Counted from the first letter of the stretch, positions 53,893 to 63,616 are shown. The stretch is DNA of 64,000 nt from Nocardiopsis ganjiahuensis DSM 45031 (GCF_000341085.1 NZ_ANBA01000009.1:558001-622000); one strand, 5' to 3'. Notes: a model not told the origin generated them from the sequence alone. A program made the numbers and translations.

Positions 53893-54279
53893 ATGCTGGA
53901 CGAGGACGGGCTTCAGGCCTTCCTGGAGGCCTACAGCCGGGAGCTGGTGGGCGGGGACCTCGACGGGATCGCCGCCCGGTACAGCTATCCGGCCTACGTC
54001 GCCGGGGACACGCAGAGCATCGCGGTGGCGGCGCCCGCCGACGTCAAGGAGGCCTTCACGGGCGCGGCGGAGCAGTACCGGGAGCGCGGGCTGGTCGGCG
54101 TGGTGCCGGAGATCAGACGAACCGAGGAACTCACCGCGAGGCTGGTGTGGGCGGACGTGCGCTGGTCCTACCGCGACGCGGACGACGCGGAGGTCCGGGC
54201 CGAGACCTACCGGTACCTGCTGCGGGAGACGGGGAACTCCTGCATGATCTGCGTGGTGGTCGCGATCGGCGCGATGTAG
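53893..54279 (+). CDS. NTF2-like (SnoaL-like) protein
   Basis: A 128-residue protein starting at ATG 53893 (GAGGAGG five bases upstream). [21 protein letters not shown] followed by [12 protein letters not shown] is typical of an NTF2-like cone fold, with an [16 protein letters not shown] strand pair later. No catalytic residues can be assigned. Divergent from rpe. Function unknown. Confidence 0.7.
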   Translation: MLDEDGLQAFLEAYSRELVGGDLDGIAARYSYPAYVAGDTQSIAVAAPADVKEAFTGAAEQYRERGLVGVVPEIRRTEELTARLVWADVRWSYRDADDAEVRAETYRYLLRETGNSCMICVVVAIGAM

Positions 54280-54398
54280 CTCGAGGAGTCCGCGCCTTTA
54301 CGGCGTAGATTCCTATTTGTCCGAATTGCACCCCTGGGCAGCACGCGGTCGGACAGCTAGCGTCGCGCTGTCGTCTCAGGGAGCGCAGGGGGATTCGG

Positions 54399-55394
54399 GT
54401 GAGTGGGAATCGGGTCGTACCGTCGGAGGAGCAGGTGCGGGCCGTACTGGCCGAAGCAGGAATCGGCCCCGACCGGCTGGAGGCCTGCGAGGAGCTCGCG
54501 GAGGGGACCTTCAACAGCGCCTACCGCCTGCGGATGGCCGACGGCGCCGACCTCGTCCTGAAGGTCGCGCCCGACCCCGCGGCACCCGTGATGGGCTACG
54601 AGCACGGGATGATGCGCACCGAGGAACTCTTCTACCGCACCGCACACGGCGGGGTCCCGGTCCCCGAGGTCGTGCACGCCTCCTACGACCGCTCGGCGGT
54701 CGGCAGCGACCTCCTGCTGATGACCTGGCGCCCGGGGCGGACCCTGTACTCCCTGCGCGCGGAACACGGCTCCGACCGGTGGAACCGGCTGCGTTCCGAG
54801 CTGGGCGGGACGGTCGCCGCGCTGCACCGCACCACCGGGCCCGGGTTCGGGTATCCGCAGGCAGGACTGGCCGCCGACTGGCGGACCGCCTTCCTCGGAA
54901 TGCTCGACTCGGTCCTCGCCGACGCCCGCCGCTTCGAAGCGCCCCTGCCGGTCCCCGCGGACCGGATCGCCGAGCTGCTGCACGGGCGGGCCGGCCTCCT
55001 GGACGGGGTCGGGACCCCGGCCCTCGTCCACTACGACCTCTGGCCGGGCAACATCCTGGTCGAGGACACCGGCCGGGGCCCGAGGATCAGCGCCCTGGTG
55101 GACGGCGAGCGCGCCTTCTGGGGCGACCCGCTGGCCGAGGCGGTCTCGTTGGCGCTCTTCGGCGACATCGCGGACGACACCGCGTTCCTGGACGGCTACC
55201 GCGCCGCGGGCGGGATCCTGGAGCTCGACGAGAGCGCCCGGGGACGCCTCGCGCTGTACCGGAGCCACCTGTACCTGATCATGCTCGTCGAGGCGGTCCC
55301 CCGCGGCTACGAGGGCCCCGACCACGACCGGCAGGCCCGGTACGTCGCCCGGGAACTGGTCGGGGCCCTGGCGGAGCTCTCCGCCAGGGCCTGA
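54399..55394 (+). CDS. APH-family phosphotransferase
   Basis: The 331-residue protein has an aminoglycoside-phosphotransferase/choline-kinase fold: EELAEGTFNSAYRLRMADG (G-loop), DLVLKVAP (ATP lysine), LVHYDLWPGNILV (catalytic HxD, about residues 211–223) and ALVDGERAFWGDPLAE (metal Asp). The family includes antibiotic kinases, fructosamine kinases and sugar kinases; nothing here tells the substrate. GTG start with AGGGGG upstream. Convergent with rsmB. Confidence 0.88.
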   Translation: MSGNRVVPSEEQVRAVLAEAGIGPDRLEACEELAEGTFNSAYRLRMADGADLVLKVAPDPAAPVMGYEHGMMRTEELFYRTAHGGVPVPEVVHASYDRSAVGSDLLLMTWRPGRTLYSLRAEHGSDRWNRLRSELGGTVAALHRTTGPGFGYPQAGLAADWRTAFLGMLDSVLADARRFEAPLPVPADRIAELLHGRAGLLDGVGTPALVHYDLWPGNILVEDTGRGPRISALVDGERAFWGDPLAEAVSLALFGDIADDTAFLDGYRAAGGILELDESARGRLALYRSHLYLIMLVEAVPRGYEGPDHDRQARYVARELVGALAELSARA

Positions 55395-55419
55395 CCCGGG
55401 CCTCCCCGAGGCCGCGGTC

Positions 55420-56883
55420 CTACTCCGGCTTCCTGCGGAACAGGGCGAGGAACATGGCGTCGGTGCCGTGGACGTGCGGCCAGAACTGGACGTACCTGCC
55501 CTCGGGGCCCGCGGCGAGGTCGGGGACCTCGTCGAGGTAGTCGGGAGCGCGCAGGAGTTCGAGGTCGTCGCGTTCGGCCAGGACCTTCCGGACGATCACG
55601 TCGGTCTCGTCCAGGTGCGGCGAGCAGGTCACGTAGGCGACCACACCGCCGGGGCGCGCCGCCTCGACCGCATTGGTGAGGAGCTCGTGCTGGAGCGGGG
55701 CGAGCTGGGTGACGTTCTCGGGACCGCGGCGCCAGCGGGACTCGGGACGGCGGCGCAGGGCGCCCAGGCCGGTGCACGGCACGTCCGCGAGGACCCGGTC
55801 GAAGGAGCCGGGCTTCCAGGCGGGCCGGGTGCCGTCGGCGGCGATGGTGCGGCCGGCGTCGCGGGGGGCGCGGCGGACGGCGTCGGCCACCAGGCCCGCG
55901 CGGGCGGGCTGGAGTTCGGAGGCGACCAGCCGGGCCTCACCCTGACCGGCGAGGGAGGCCAGCAGACCGGCCTTGCCGCCGGGGCCCGCGCACATGTCCA
56001 ACCACAGGGCGTCGCGGCCCTGGGCGTCCACCCGGGACAGCGCCAGCGCGACGAGCTGGCTGGCCTCGTCCTGGACGGCGGCCCGTTTCTGGCGGATCTC
56101 GCGGATCGCGCCCGGGTCGCCCTCGGGCAGGTAGGCGGCGAAGGGGGAGTAGCGTCCGGGGATCGCCCCGGACTCCTCGAGGTCGGAGACCTTGGCGCGG
56201 CCCGGCTTGGCCACCAGGGTGACCTTGGGGCGCTCGTTGTGCGCGATCAGCAGCTGTTCGGTCCGGACCAGGCCATCCTTGGCCCGCTCGCCCAGGGCGC
56301 GGGCCAGCTCCTTGACCACCCAGCGCGGGTGGCTCAGGACGACGGACAGGTAGCCGCTGGGGTCGCGGTCGCGGTCGGGCGCGATGACGTCGATCCACGC
56401 GTCCAGGTCGCGGGCGCTGACCTTGCGCAGGATCGCGTTGACGAACTTGCCGCGGTGCTGGCCCACCACGCGCCGGGCCAGGTCGACGGTCTCGCTGACC
56501 GCGGCGTGCGGCGGGATGTTCGTGGACAGCAGCTGGTGGGAGCCCATCCGCAGCAGCGGCAGCACCTCGGCGTCCACCGAGGCCAGCGAGCGGTCGACGC
56601 AGGTCTCCAGAACGGCGTCGTAGGTGCCCTGGCGGCGCAGGGTCCCGTAGGTGAGCTCGGTGGCCAGCCCCGCGTCCCTGCCGTACATGCCGCGCTCCTT
56701 GAGCAGGGCGGGCAGGAGCAGGTTCGCGTAGGCGTCGCGCTGTTCCACCGCGCGCAGCACGTCGTAGGCGACCCGGCGGGCCGGGTCGCGGGGCTGGGGC
56801 GGACCGGACCGCTGGCCACCGCCCTGCCTGGGCTTGCCGCCCTTTCGGGGGCGCTGGTGCTGGGACCGGGACTGCTCGCTCAA
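55420..56883 (-). CDS. rsmB: 16S rRNA m5C methyltransferase RsmB/Sun
   Basis: RsmB methylates C967 of 16S rRNA. The 487-residue protein has a basic N-terminal tail, an N-terminal NusB-like RNA-binding domain (about 30–170), then the methyltransferase with LDMCAGPGGKAGLLASLAG (SAM motif), ADVPCTGLGALRRRPESRW (first catalytic Cys) and AYVTCSPHLDETD (second catalytic Cys). It follows fmt in the same direction (76-bp gap), the usual fmt–rsmB pair. Confidence 0.95.
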   Translation of the reverse strand: MSEQSRSQHQRPRKGGKPRQGGGQRSGPPQPRDPARRVAYDVLRAVEQRDAYANLLLPALLKERGMYGRDAGLATELTYGTLRRQGTYDAVLETCVDRSLASVDAEVLPLLRMGSHQLLSTNIPPHAAVSETVDLARRVVGQHRGKFVNAILRKVSARDLDAWIDVIAPDRDRDPSGYLSVVLSHPRWVVKELARALGERAKDGLVRTEQLLIAHNERPKVTLVAKPGRAKVSDLEESGAIPGRYSPFAAYLPEGDPGAIREIRQKRAAVQDEASQLVALALSRVDAQGRDALWLDMCAGPGGKAGLLASLAGQGEARLVASELQPARAGLVADAVRRAPRDAGRTIAADGTRPAWKPGSFDRVLADVPCTGLGALRRRPESRWRRGPENVTQLAPLQHELLTNAVEAARPGGVVAYVTCSPHLDETDVIVRKVLAERDDLELLRAPDYLDEVPDLAAGPEGRYVQFWPHVHGTDAMFLALFRRKPE

Positions 56884-56959
56884 CGTGTGCTCTGCCTCAA
56901 CAAACCGGGGACGTGTGCGGGCGCGTGCTCACGCCCGCCTGAACCGAGAGTACGGCAGC

Positions 56960-57895
56960 TCAGCGGCCCAGTCGGTCATCTTCGGTGGGACGCACGCCAC
57001 GCGCCCAGTCCACGGCGGCCATGGCCTTCTTGCCCTGGGGCTGCACCTGGCCGAGTTCGACGGGGTGGGTGCTGGTGCCGACGATGACGTGCTTCTTGTC
57101 CACGTGCAGCTGACCGGGTTCGAGGTCGGGCCGGTCAGCGTCGGTGACGGGCCGGACCGGGCCGACCTTCAGGCGCATGCCGCGGAAGGTGGTCCAGGCG
57201 CCGGGCGCGGGTGTGCAGGCGCGGGCGACCCGGTCCACGCGCATGGCGGGCGCGGTGAAGTCGAGTTCGGCGTCCAGGGTGGTGAGCTTGCCCGCGTAGG
57301 AGACGTCGGCGTCCGGCTGCGGGACCGGGCTGAGCTCCCCGGAGGCGATGCCGTCGACGGTGCGGACCAGGAGCCCGGCTCCGGAGACGGAGAGGCGTTC
57401 GAGCAGCTCACCGCTGGTGTCGGTGGGCCGGACCGTCTCGGTGAGGGTGCCGTAGACCGGGCCGGCGTCGAGCTCCTTGACGATGCGGAAGGTGGCGGCG
57501 CCGGTGACGTCGTCGCCGTGCAGGACGGCGTGCTGGACCGGGGCGGCGCCGCGCCAGGCCGGCAGCAGCGAGAAGTGCAGGTTCACCCAGCCGTGCTCGG
57601 GGATGTCCAGCGCGGACTGCGGCAGCAGGGCGCCGTAGGCGACCACCGGGCAGCAGTCGGGGGCGATCTCGGCGAGGCGCTCCAGGAACTCGGGGTCACC
57701 GGCCTTGGCGGGCTTGAGGACCTCGATGCCCTCGCTCTCGGCGAGTTCTCCGACGGGGCTGGTGGAGACCTTGCGGCCGCGCCCGGACCGGGCGTCGGGC
57801 CGGGTGACCACAGCCGCGACCTCGTGTTCGGAGTCGATCAGTGCCCGGAGCGAGGGCACCGCCACCTCCGGTGTTCCGGCAAAGACAAGCTTCAT
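56960..57895 (-). CDS. fmt: Methionyl-tRNA formyltransferase
   Basis: Fmt formylates initiator Met-tRNA. The 311-residue protein starts [19 protein letters not shown] (GGAGGGG upstream), has [33 protein letters not shown] (catalytic Asn/His region; 20 residues shown) and the C-terminal OB-like domain with [14 protein letters not shown]. The longer frame to 58186 would overlap priA and is rejected. It diverges from priA. Confidence 0.96.
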   Translation of the reverse strand: MKLVFAGTPEVAVPSLRALIDSEHEVAAVVTRPDARSGRGRKVSTSPVGELAESEGIEVLKPAKAGDPEFLERLAEIAPDCCPVVAYGALLPQSALDIPEHGWVNLHFSLLPAWRGAAPVQHAVLHGDDVTGAATFRIVKELDAGPVYGTLTETVRPTDTSGELLERLSVSGAGLLVRTVDGIASGELSPVPQPDADVSYAGKLTTLDAELDFTAPAMRVDRVARACTPAPGAWTTFRGMRLKVGPVRPVTDADRPDLEPGQLHVDKKHVIVGTSTHPVELGQVQPQGKKAMAAVDWARGVRPTEDDRLGR

Positions 57896-58003
57896 GTTCA
57901 GGTCCCCTCCGCTGCGCCTACGGGTCACTGTTCTACCAGTCCCGGAGCGGTCCCCGGCCGCGAAGAGCGGTGTTGTCGGCGGCTTCTGGTAAACCAGGAA
58001 GTG

Positions 58004-60205
58004 ATGACAGCGCAGCCCGAGCGGCCCGAGGAGGTCCTCTTCGTCCTGCCCCGCCAGGAGAAGCAGGCGAAGAAGGAACCGGCCGGGGAGAAGGCCGACA
58101 CCGCGAAGAGCCGTCGGCCGGCCAAGCGTCGGCCCGCCGACCGGCTCCCCGTCGCGCGTGTCATCGTCGACACCCCGCTGCCCCACCTGGACCGCTACTT
58201 CGACTACCGGGTCCCGGCCGACATGGACGAGGCGGCGGTGCCCGGCTGCCGGGTGAAGGTGCGCTTCAACGGCCGCCTGCTGGCGGGCTTCCTCGCCGAA
58301 CGGGTGGAGAGTTCGGAGTTCGCCGGACGGCTGGCCTACCTGGAGACGGTGGTCTCCCCCGAGCCCGTGCTCACCCCCGAGATCCTCGCGCTCTCACGCG
58401 CCGTGGCCGACCGGTACGCGGGCACCCTGAGCGACGTCCTGCGGCTGGCGGTGCCGCCCCGGCACGCTCGGGTGGAGAAGGAGACGGCCCGCGAGGAACA
58501 GGCCCGGGAGGAGGACGTCGCGGGTGTGGAGCCCGCCGACGAGGACCCGCCCGAGGCCCCCGAGCACCCCGAGGTCGCACCCTCCCCCGACGACGGCGCC
58601 CCGGTGCAGGAGACCGTGGAGGCGGCCGTGCTGGAGGTCGACCCCGGTCCCTGGGACGCCTACCCGGAGGGGCCCGCGTTCATCGAGGCCCTGCACGGGG
58701 GGATCGCGGCCCGCGCGGTGTGGAACGCCCTGCCCGGAACCGACTGGACCGACGCGATCGCGGTGGCCGCCGAGGCCGCTCTGGGCGCCGGACGCGGCAC
58801 CGTGGTGGTGCTGCCCGACGGCCGCGACGTGGCCGCGGTCGACGCCGCGCTCACCCGGCACCTGGGCGAGGGCCGCCATGTGGCGCTCACAGCGGACCTG
58901 GGCCCGGCCAAGCGGTACCGGAGCTGGCTTTCGGTGCTGCGCGGACACGTGCAGGTGGTGGTGGGCACCCGGGCCGCGGTCTTCGCTCCCGTCCGGGACC
59001 TGGGACTGGTCGTCCTGTGGGACGACGGCGACGACGTGCACGTGGACCCGCACGCCCCCTACCCGCACGCCCGCACGGTGCTGGCGATGCGGGCGCACCG
59101 GGGGAACGCGGCGGCGCTGATCGGCGGGCACACCCGCACCACCGACGCCCAGCTGCTGGTGGAGTCCGGGTGGGCGCGCCCGCTGGTCGCCGACCGGGCG
59201 ACGCTGCGCAGCCGGGCACCGCAGATCCGACCCGCCGGTGACGACCGCGAACTCGCCCGGGACGGGGCGGCCAGGTCCGCGCGGATGCCGAGCCTGGCGC
59301 TGCGCGCGGCGCGCGAGGCGTCCAGGAGCGGTCCGGTGCTGTTCCAGGTGCCGCGCCGGGGCTACCTCAACACCCTGGCCTGCGCGGGATGCCGTGCGCC
59401 GGCACGCTGCGACGCCTGCCACGGGCCGCTGGCCGTGCGCGGGTCGCACGCCATGCCCTCGTGCGGCTGGTGCGGCCGGGTGGCCGGGCAGTGGGCCTGC
59501 CCCGAGTGCGGGATGACCCGCATGCGCGCGGTGGTGGTCGGCGCCCGCCGGACCGCGGAGGAACTGGGCCGGTCCTTCCCGTCCCTGACCGTGCGCACGT
59601 CGGGACGCGAGGAGGTCCTCTCCGAGGTCCCGAACAAACCGTCGCTGGTGGTCGCCACCCCCGGGGCCGAGCCGGCGGTCTCCGGCGGCGGGTACGCGGC
59701 GGCGGTGCTGCTGGACGGGTGGGCCCTGCTCAACCGGGCCGACCTGCGCGCCTCCGAGGAGACCCTGCGGCGCTGGCTGAACGCGTCCGCGCTGGTCCGG
59801 CCGGGCGGGGCGGTGGTGGTGTCCGCGGACTCCTCACTGCCGGTGGTGCAGTCCCTGGTGCGGTGGGACCCGGGCGGGTTCGCCGAACGAGAGCTGGCCG
59901 AGCGCAGGGAGCTCGGGTTCCCCCCGGCGGTGTCGATGGCCTCGATCACCGGCTCCCCCGAGCACCTGCGCGAGCTGCTGGACCAGATCGAACTCCCCGG
60001 CCGGGCCGAGCTGCTCGGCCCGGTGCCCGTGGGTTCGGAGCGCGCCGACGACGGCACGAACCGGACCGAGCGCGCGCTGCTGCGGGTGCCGCGCGGGGCG
60101 ATCGGCGACCTCACCCGGGCGCTGAAGACGGCGGCGTCGGCCCGCAGCGCCCGCCGGGACGAGCACCTGGCCCAGGTCCGCGTGGACCCGCTGCACGTGC
60201 TCTAG
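58004..60205 (+). CDS. priA: Primosomal protein PriA, helicase-degenerate
   Basis: PriA restarts replication forks. The 733-residue protein keeps the N-terminal DNA-binding domain (about 50–155: [37 protein letters not shown]), and the zinc-binding cysteines (CAGC, CDAC, CGWC, CPEC; about 465–505). Walker A is missing, with [12 protein letters not shown] and [10 protein letters not shown] where GSGKTE should be, and DEEH is replaced by WDDGDD. Loss of the ATPase is known for actinobacterial PriA. ATG at 58004 with AGGAAG just upstream. Confidence 0.9.
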   Translation: MTAQPERPEEVLFVLPRQEKQAKKEPAGEKADTAKSRRPAKRRPADRLPVARVIVDTPLPHLDRYFDYRVPADMDEAAVPGCRVKVRFNGRLLAGFLAERVESSEFAGRLAYLETVVSPEPVLTPEILALSRAVADRYAGTLSDVLRLAVPPRHARVEKETAREEQAREEDVAGVEPADEDPPEAPEHPEVAPSPDDGAPVQETVEAAVLEVDPGPWDAYPEGPAFIEALHGGIAARAVWNALPGTDWTDAIAVAAEAALGAGRGTVVVLPDGRDVAAVDAALTRHLGEGRHVALTADLGPAKRYRSWLSVLRGHVQVVVGTRAAVFAPVRDLGLVVLWDDGDDVHVDPHAPYPHARTVLAMRAHRGNAAALIGGHTRTTDAQLLVESGWARPLVADRATLRSRAPQIRPAGDDRELARDGAARSARMPSLALRAAREASRSGPVLFQVPRRGYLNTLACAGCRAPARCDACHGPLAVRGSHAMPSCGWCGRVAGQWACPECGMTRMRAVVVGARRTAEELGRSFPSLTVRTSGREEVLSEVPNKPSLVVATPGAEPAVSGGGYAAAVLLDGWALLNRADLRASEETLRRWLNASALVRPGGAVVVSADSSLPVVQSLVRWDPGGFAERELAERRELGFPPAVSMASITGSPEHLRELLDQIELPGRAELLGPVPVGSERADDGTNRTERALLRVPRGAIGDLTRALKTAASARSARRDEHLAQVRVDPLHVL

Positions 60206-60230
60206 CCAGGCCCTGCTCCGGGTCGGCGGG

Positions 60231-60770
60231 TTACTCGCCGAAGCGGGCGCGGTGGAGGTCGCGCAGGAGGGCGATCTCGGCGCCGTGGTGGATGAACTCG
60301 CGGTTCAGGTGCAGGATGAGCACGACCAGCGGGAACTCCGCCCACTGAGGTGCCTCGGCGTTGCCCACGGGGACGGCCAGGTCCTCGTCGTCGAGTTCCT
60401 GGAGGTGTTCGGACCAGGTGAGGTAGGCGTTGCGCAGGCGCTGCCTGGCCTCGGCCGCGGTGCTGGGCCAGTCGACGGTGTCGCGGCTGGCGGTGCGGTC
60501 GCCGAAGTGCCAGTTGATCCGGGTCTCCAGGACGTCCACCACGAGGTGGCCGAGGCGCCAGGCGATGGTGGTGACCGGCGGGGGCTCGGGTTCGGGATAG
60601 GCGCCGTCGGGCGCGTGGCGGCCGTCCGGCAGCCGGCGGACGGTCCAGCAGTCCGGGACCGGCTCCCAGTAGAACTCGGTGTCGGTGAGCCCCTCCAGCC
60701 GGGGCCACAGCGAGAAGTCCCAGTAGAACCGCGTCTGGGCCAGGATCTCGCCGTTCCAGTTCAACGCCAT
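60231..60770 (-). CDS. DinB-like fold protein (DinB_2 family)
   Basis: A 179-residue four-helix protein with conserved histidines in AWRLGHLVVDVLETRINWHF (about 80–99) and ILHLNREFIHHGAEIALLRDL, the DinB/YfiT metal-site pattern. Some relatives act as thiol-dependent S-transferases with mycothiol or bacillithiol; activity here is unknown. Start ATG 60770 with GAAGGGGA upstream. It overlaps the end of the preceding methyltransferase gene by 10 nt, so the two are co-expressed. Confidence 0.85.
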   Translation of the reverse strand: MALNWNGEILAQTRFYWDFSLWPRLEGLTDTEFYWEPVPDCWTVRRLPDGRHAPDGAYPEPEPPPVTTIAWRLGHLVVDVLETRINWHFGDRTASRDTVDWPSTAAEARQRLRNAYLTWSEHLQELDDEDLAVPVGNAEAPQWAEFPLVVLILHLNREFIHHGAEIALLRDLHRARFGE

Positions 60771-61486
60771 CGGCTCACTCCCCTTCCTCGTCCGGGCACA
60801 CGGCCCAGTCCGGCCAGGGTGCCACACCCCGGGGCGGACACGTCCTCGTCCGGGTAGGGCCACCAGGTGAGGTCGGCGACTCCCGGCTCGACGGGGAGGA
60901 AGGGGTGGAAGGCCTGTTCGGCGACGGCGCGGGACGCCCTGGAGGTGAGGGCGACGTAGCCGCCGCCGCGCATCATCGAGTGGAGGGTGTCCAGCCCGGT
61001 GGGCGGGGCCTGCTCGGTGGCGGGGCGGGTCATCAGTACGGCGACGGGCTCGTCGAAGTCGACGAGCCCGCTGGTGTGGAGGCGACGGAGGAGGGTGTCG
61101 GTCCCGGAGGCCGAACCGTCTCCGGACAGGACGGTCGCGTTGTCCGAGGCTGCGGTGAGCACCCCCGCCGTACCGCGCGGGGCGACGTGCACCACCGCGG
61201 CGTCGGGGTCGGCCCGCCGGACGCACTCGGCGGTCCCGGGCACCGGACAGCCCCAGTCCACGAACTGGCGTATCCCGGCGTCGGCGCACAGGTAGTCGAC
61301 CACCCGGCCGAGAAAGGCCTGGTGCAGGCGGACCTGTTCGGCCTCGGCGGGGTCCGCCGGGGCGCAGGCGTGTGCGCCGAGGTCGACCACGCGGGACTTC
61401 CGCCCGGGGGCGCGCCGGGGTTCCCGTTCTCGGAACACGGCCGTGAGGGGACCTGCCTCGGGTCCTCGGACGTCCGTCACGGTCAC
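60761..61486 (-). CDS. DUF574-type SAM methyltransferase-like, degenerate
   Basis: The 241-residue protein shows the arrangement of actinobacterial DUF574 (Methyltransf_19): HQAFLGRVVDYLCADAGIRQF followed by VDWGCPVPG where family members have DIGTGIPT, then AAVVHVAPRG where they have a VDNDP acidic SAM-ribose site. Both SAM motifs are altered, suggesting it no longer binds SAM, or binds another ligand. The start is GTG 61486 or GTG 61480 (GGGGGAG fits the second better). It overlaps the DinB-like gene by 10 nt. Confidence 0.6.
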   Translation of the reverse strand: MTVTDVRGPEAGPLTAVFREREPRRAPGRKSRVVDLGAHACAPADPAEAEQVRLHQAFLGRVVDYLCADAGIRQFVDWGCPVPGTAECVRRADPDAAVVHVAPRGTAGVLTAASDNATVLSGDGSASGTDTLLRRLHTSGLVDFDEPVAVLMTRPATEQAPPTGLDTLHSMMRGGGYVALTSRASRAVAEQAFHPFLPVEPGVADLTWWPYPDEDVSAPGCGTLAGLGRVPGRGRGVSRWR

Positions 61487-61791
61487 GCTCCCCCAGCCGG
61501 TTCGCTCGCGGGAGGCAGGGCGCTTCGCCGGGGTGGACCGGTCGGGTCCGGCGACGACGCGCCTTGCCGTCAGGGCCCGATAGTACAGCTTGTGAAAGTG
61601 ATTCCCAGCACATAGCTGCGTGAAATGTGCCTTAGTACCCCTTATGCGAGGTCATGCGTCGCAAGCTTTTGTGAGCATGAGGTCCCCAGCCCTCAATCCC
61701 GAACACCGCTTCCCCACACCGGCAGCGTCCAGGAAGCGGATTCGCGCCGCTCTCCGTCCTGGCACGCCCCGGCCTGTTCGGTGTCTCCCTG
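61487..61791. other. Gap upstream of the DUF574-type gene
   Basis: About 300 bp without a convincing gene. On the minus strand TACTAT (61586–61581) is a fair −10 for the DUF574-type gene, with a poor −35. The plus frame is open from about 61681 into the small ORF that follows, but has no start codon there. Confidence 0.4.
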
Positions 61792-61980
61792 GTGGTGTGG
61801 GAGCCGGGTCTGCCGACCGTGGCGCTCACGCTGCTCATGACCCTGTTCGGCTTCGGCGTCCAGGCGGTACTGGTCCACCTCGTGCTCCGCCCCAGGAGGT
61901 CACTGCCGGTCGCACTGTTCACCCTCGCCCTGCCCGCCCTGGTCCGGGGCCTGGCCCTCCTGGGGCAGCGGCTCGGCTAG
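61792..61980 (+). CDS. Possible small hydrophobic ORF or gene remnant
   Basis: Sixty-two residues with two hydrophobic stretches (VALTLLMTLFGFGVQAVLV and VALFTLALPALVRGLALLG) separated by HLVLRPRRS, consistent with a two-helix membrane protein. There is no ribosome site at the GTG at 61792, and the frame is open without a start back to 61681, so it may be a decayed gene. It converges with the cysteine desulfurase-like gene, overlapping its stop. Confidence 0.28.
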   Translation: MVWEPGLPTVALTLLMTLFGFGVQAVLVHLVLRPRRSLPVALFTLALPALVRGLALLGQRLG

Positions 61981-63365
61981 AGGACGTTGCGCGGGTCCGG
62001 CACCGGGGCGAGACGGCCGTCGCAGTCCGCATACTCCCAGCGCGGCCCGCGGGCCACCAGGTCAGCGACCGCGCCCACCAGCCGGTCCACGTGCTCCTCG
62101 GTGGTGCCCACGCCCAGGCTCGCCCGGACCGCCTGCGCGTGCCCCTCGGGGAGCAGGTGGGCGGTGAGCGGGTGCGCGCAGAACAGGCCGTCCCGCACCC
62201 CGATGCCGTACTCGGCGGACAGCGCGGCGGCCAGGAGGTCCGCGGGCAGGCCGTCGACGACGAACGACACGATCCCGACCCTCGCGTGCTCGGCGCCCCA
62301 CAGCGTCAGCTCGTGCACGCCCTCGATCCCGGTGAGCCCGGAGCGCAGGCGCTCCAGCAGCGCCGCTTCACGGATGTGCTGCAGGGACAGTGTCTCGGTG
62401 GTGAAGGTGTCGCAGGCCGCCGCCAGGGCCACGGCGCCCAGCACGTTGGGGCTCCCGGCCTCGTGGCGGGCCGGGAGGTCGTTCCAGACGACGTCGTGCT
62501 CGGTCACCCTCCGGGTCGCTCCCCCGCCGGCGAGGTAGGGGGCGGCCGCGCTCAGCCAGTCGGACCGGCCGGCCAGCACGCCGGAGCCGAAGGGCGCGTA
62601 GAGCTTGTGGCCGGACAGCGCCACGTAGTCCGCACCGGTCTCGGAGAGGCTGAACGGCAGGTGCGGCACGTACTGGGCGGCGTCCACGACCACACGGGCG
62701 CCCTCGGCGTGGGCCGCCTCGACCAGCTCCCCCACCGGCCAGATCTCACCGGTGACGTTGGAGGCCGCGGTCACACACAGCAGCCTGGGGCCCTCGGGGG
62801 CCTCGGCGAGCGCGGCGCGGGCGGCGGCCACGGCCGCCTCGGGGGTCTCGGGCAGCGGCAGCCGCACCACCTTCCCGGCGCGCGAGGCGGGGTGCTCCCA
62901 CGGGAGCAGGCTGGCGTGGTGCTCGGACTCGAACACCACCACGGTGCAGCCCTCGGGGACGGCGCGGGCCAGCAGGTTGACGGCGTCGGTGGTGCCCCGC
63001 ACGAACACGACGGCGTCGGCGGAACCGGACGCGTCGGCCTCGGTGCGCACACCCAGGAACCGGGCGACGCTGCGGCGGGCGCGCTCGTAGGAGTCGGTGC
63101 TGACCTGCGAGTGGTGCCCGGCACCGCGGTGGACGCTGGCGTAGTACGGCAGGGCCTCGGCCAGAGCGGCGGCGACGCCGGTCAGACAGGGCGCGCTGGC
63201 GGCGTAGTCGAAGTTGGCGTAGTCCACGTACTCGCCGGTGACCAGGGGGACCCCGCCGTCGGCGGTGACGATCGAGCACTCGGTGCGCAGTTCGGCGACC
63301 CGGGCCGCGTCGCGGGCGGCGGAGCGGCTGGAGCGGGTGGAGTCGAACGGGATGACAGTGGTCAT
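61977..63365 (-). CDS. Cysteine desulfurase-like class V aminotransferase
   Basis: The 462-residue PLP enzyme has VDYANFDYAASAPCL, GAGHHSQVSTDSYERARRS, the cofactor-binding VVDAAQYVPHLP, and the Schiff-base lysine in VALSGHKLYAPFGSGVL (about residue 246). This is the SufS/CsdA-like fold; the family also includes isopenicillin epimerase-like and other activities. A SAM-IV riboswitch and a hairpin next to the ribosome site (AGAGGTG) precede it, so it is tied to sulfur/methionine metabolism. No suf or isc genes are nearby, so an Fe–S role is not implied. Confidence 0.9.
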   Translation of the reverse strand: MTTVIPFDSTRSSRSAARDAARVAELRTECSIVTADGGVPLVTGEYVDYANFDYAASAPCLTGVAAALAEALPYYASVHRGAGHHSQVSTDSYERARRSVARFLGVRTEADASGSADAVVFVRGTTDAVNLLARAVPEGCTVVVFESEHHASLLPWEHPASRAGKVVRLPLPETPEAAVAAARAALAEAPEGPRLLCVTAASNVTGEIWPVGELVEAAHAEGARVVVDAAQYVPHLPFSLSETGADYVALSGHKLYAPFGSGVLAGRSDWLSAAAPYLAGGGATRRVTEHDVVWNDLPARHEAGSPNVLGAVALAAACDTFTTETLSLQHIREAALLERLRSGLTGIEGVHELTLWGAEHARVGIVSFVVDGLPADLLAAALSAEYGIGVRDGLFCAHPLTAHLLPEGHAQAVRASLGVGTTEEHVDRLVGAVADLVARGPRWEYADCDGRLAPVPDPRNVL

Positions 63366-63377
63366 GGGGCACCTCTT

Positions 63378-63399
63378 CTGTGGGTCGTGGGACCCACAG
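63378..63399 (-). promoter_or_regulatory. Hairpin beside the ribosome site of the desulfurase-like gene
   Basis: Eight-bp arms (63378–63385 and 63392–63399) with a 6-nt loop end directly before AAGAGGTG, the ribosome site of the gene starting at 63365. Lying between the SAM-IV aptamer and the start, it is a good candidate for the expression platform. Confidence 0.5.
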
Positions 63400-63439
63400 G
63401 GGTACGCCGGATGACGGCTTCACCTCAGGGGTCCGCGCT

Positions 63440-63545
63440 TGTCTGACACGGTTGTGTCGGGACCTGGTCCTCACCCGGGGCACCCCACCGCGGAAGGAGG
63501 GTTGCCGACCAGCTAGCCGGGGCTTGTCGCTGGTACTCGTGACCT
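63440..63545 (-). ncRNA. SAM-IV riboswitch
   Basis: On the minus strand the segment reads GGTCACGAGTACCAGCGAC, AAGCCCCGGCTAGCTGGTCG, GCAACCCTCC, GCGGTGGGGTGCCCCGGGTG and AGGACC, which is the SAM-IV consensus: outer stem GGTC/GACC, CCAGC–GCTGG stem, CGGCAACCCTCC core and GTGGGGTGCCCCGGGTGA. The family's extra downstream hairpin is present (GACAC–AACC–GTGTC, 63445–63458). It lies ~75 nt before the desulfurase-like gene and should switch it off when SAM is high. A −10-like TAGATT lies just upstream. Confidence 0.92.
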
Positions 63546-63616
63546 GTGCCGAAATCTAACACACGGTTCGCGTGGGACGCATCCGCGCCTTCGTGTGGCC
63601 TGGACCACCACCCCGC

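Noticed and set aside
56834..58003. Upstream part of the 1123-residue plus ORF as a PriA N-terminal extension
   Set aside because: It lies antisense to fmt, has no similarity to PriA, and a clear ATG with AGGAAG exists at 58004.
60771..61613. Fusion of the DinB-like protein with a long N-terminal region
   Set aside because: The N-terminal part is the out-of-frame shadow of the DUF574-type gene; ATG 60770 has a good ribosome site.
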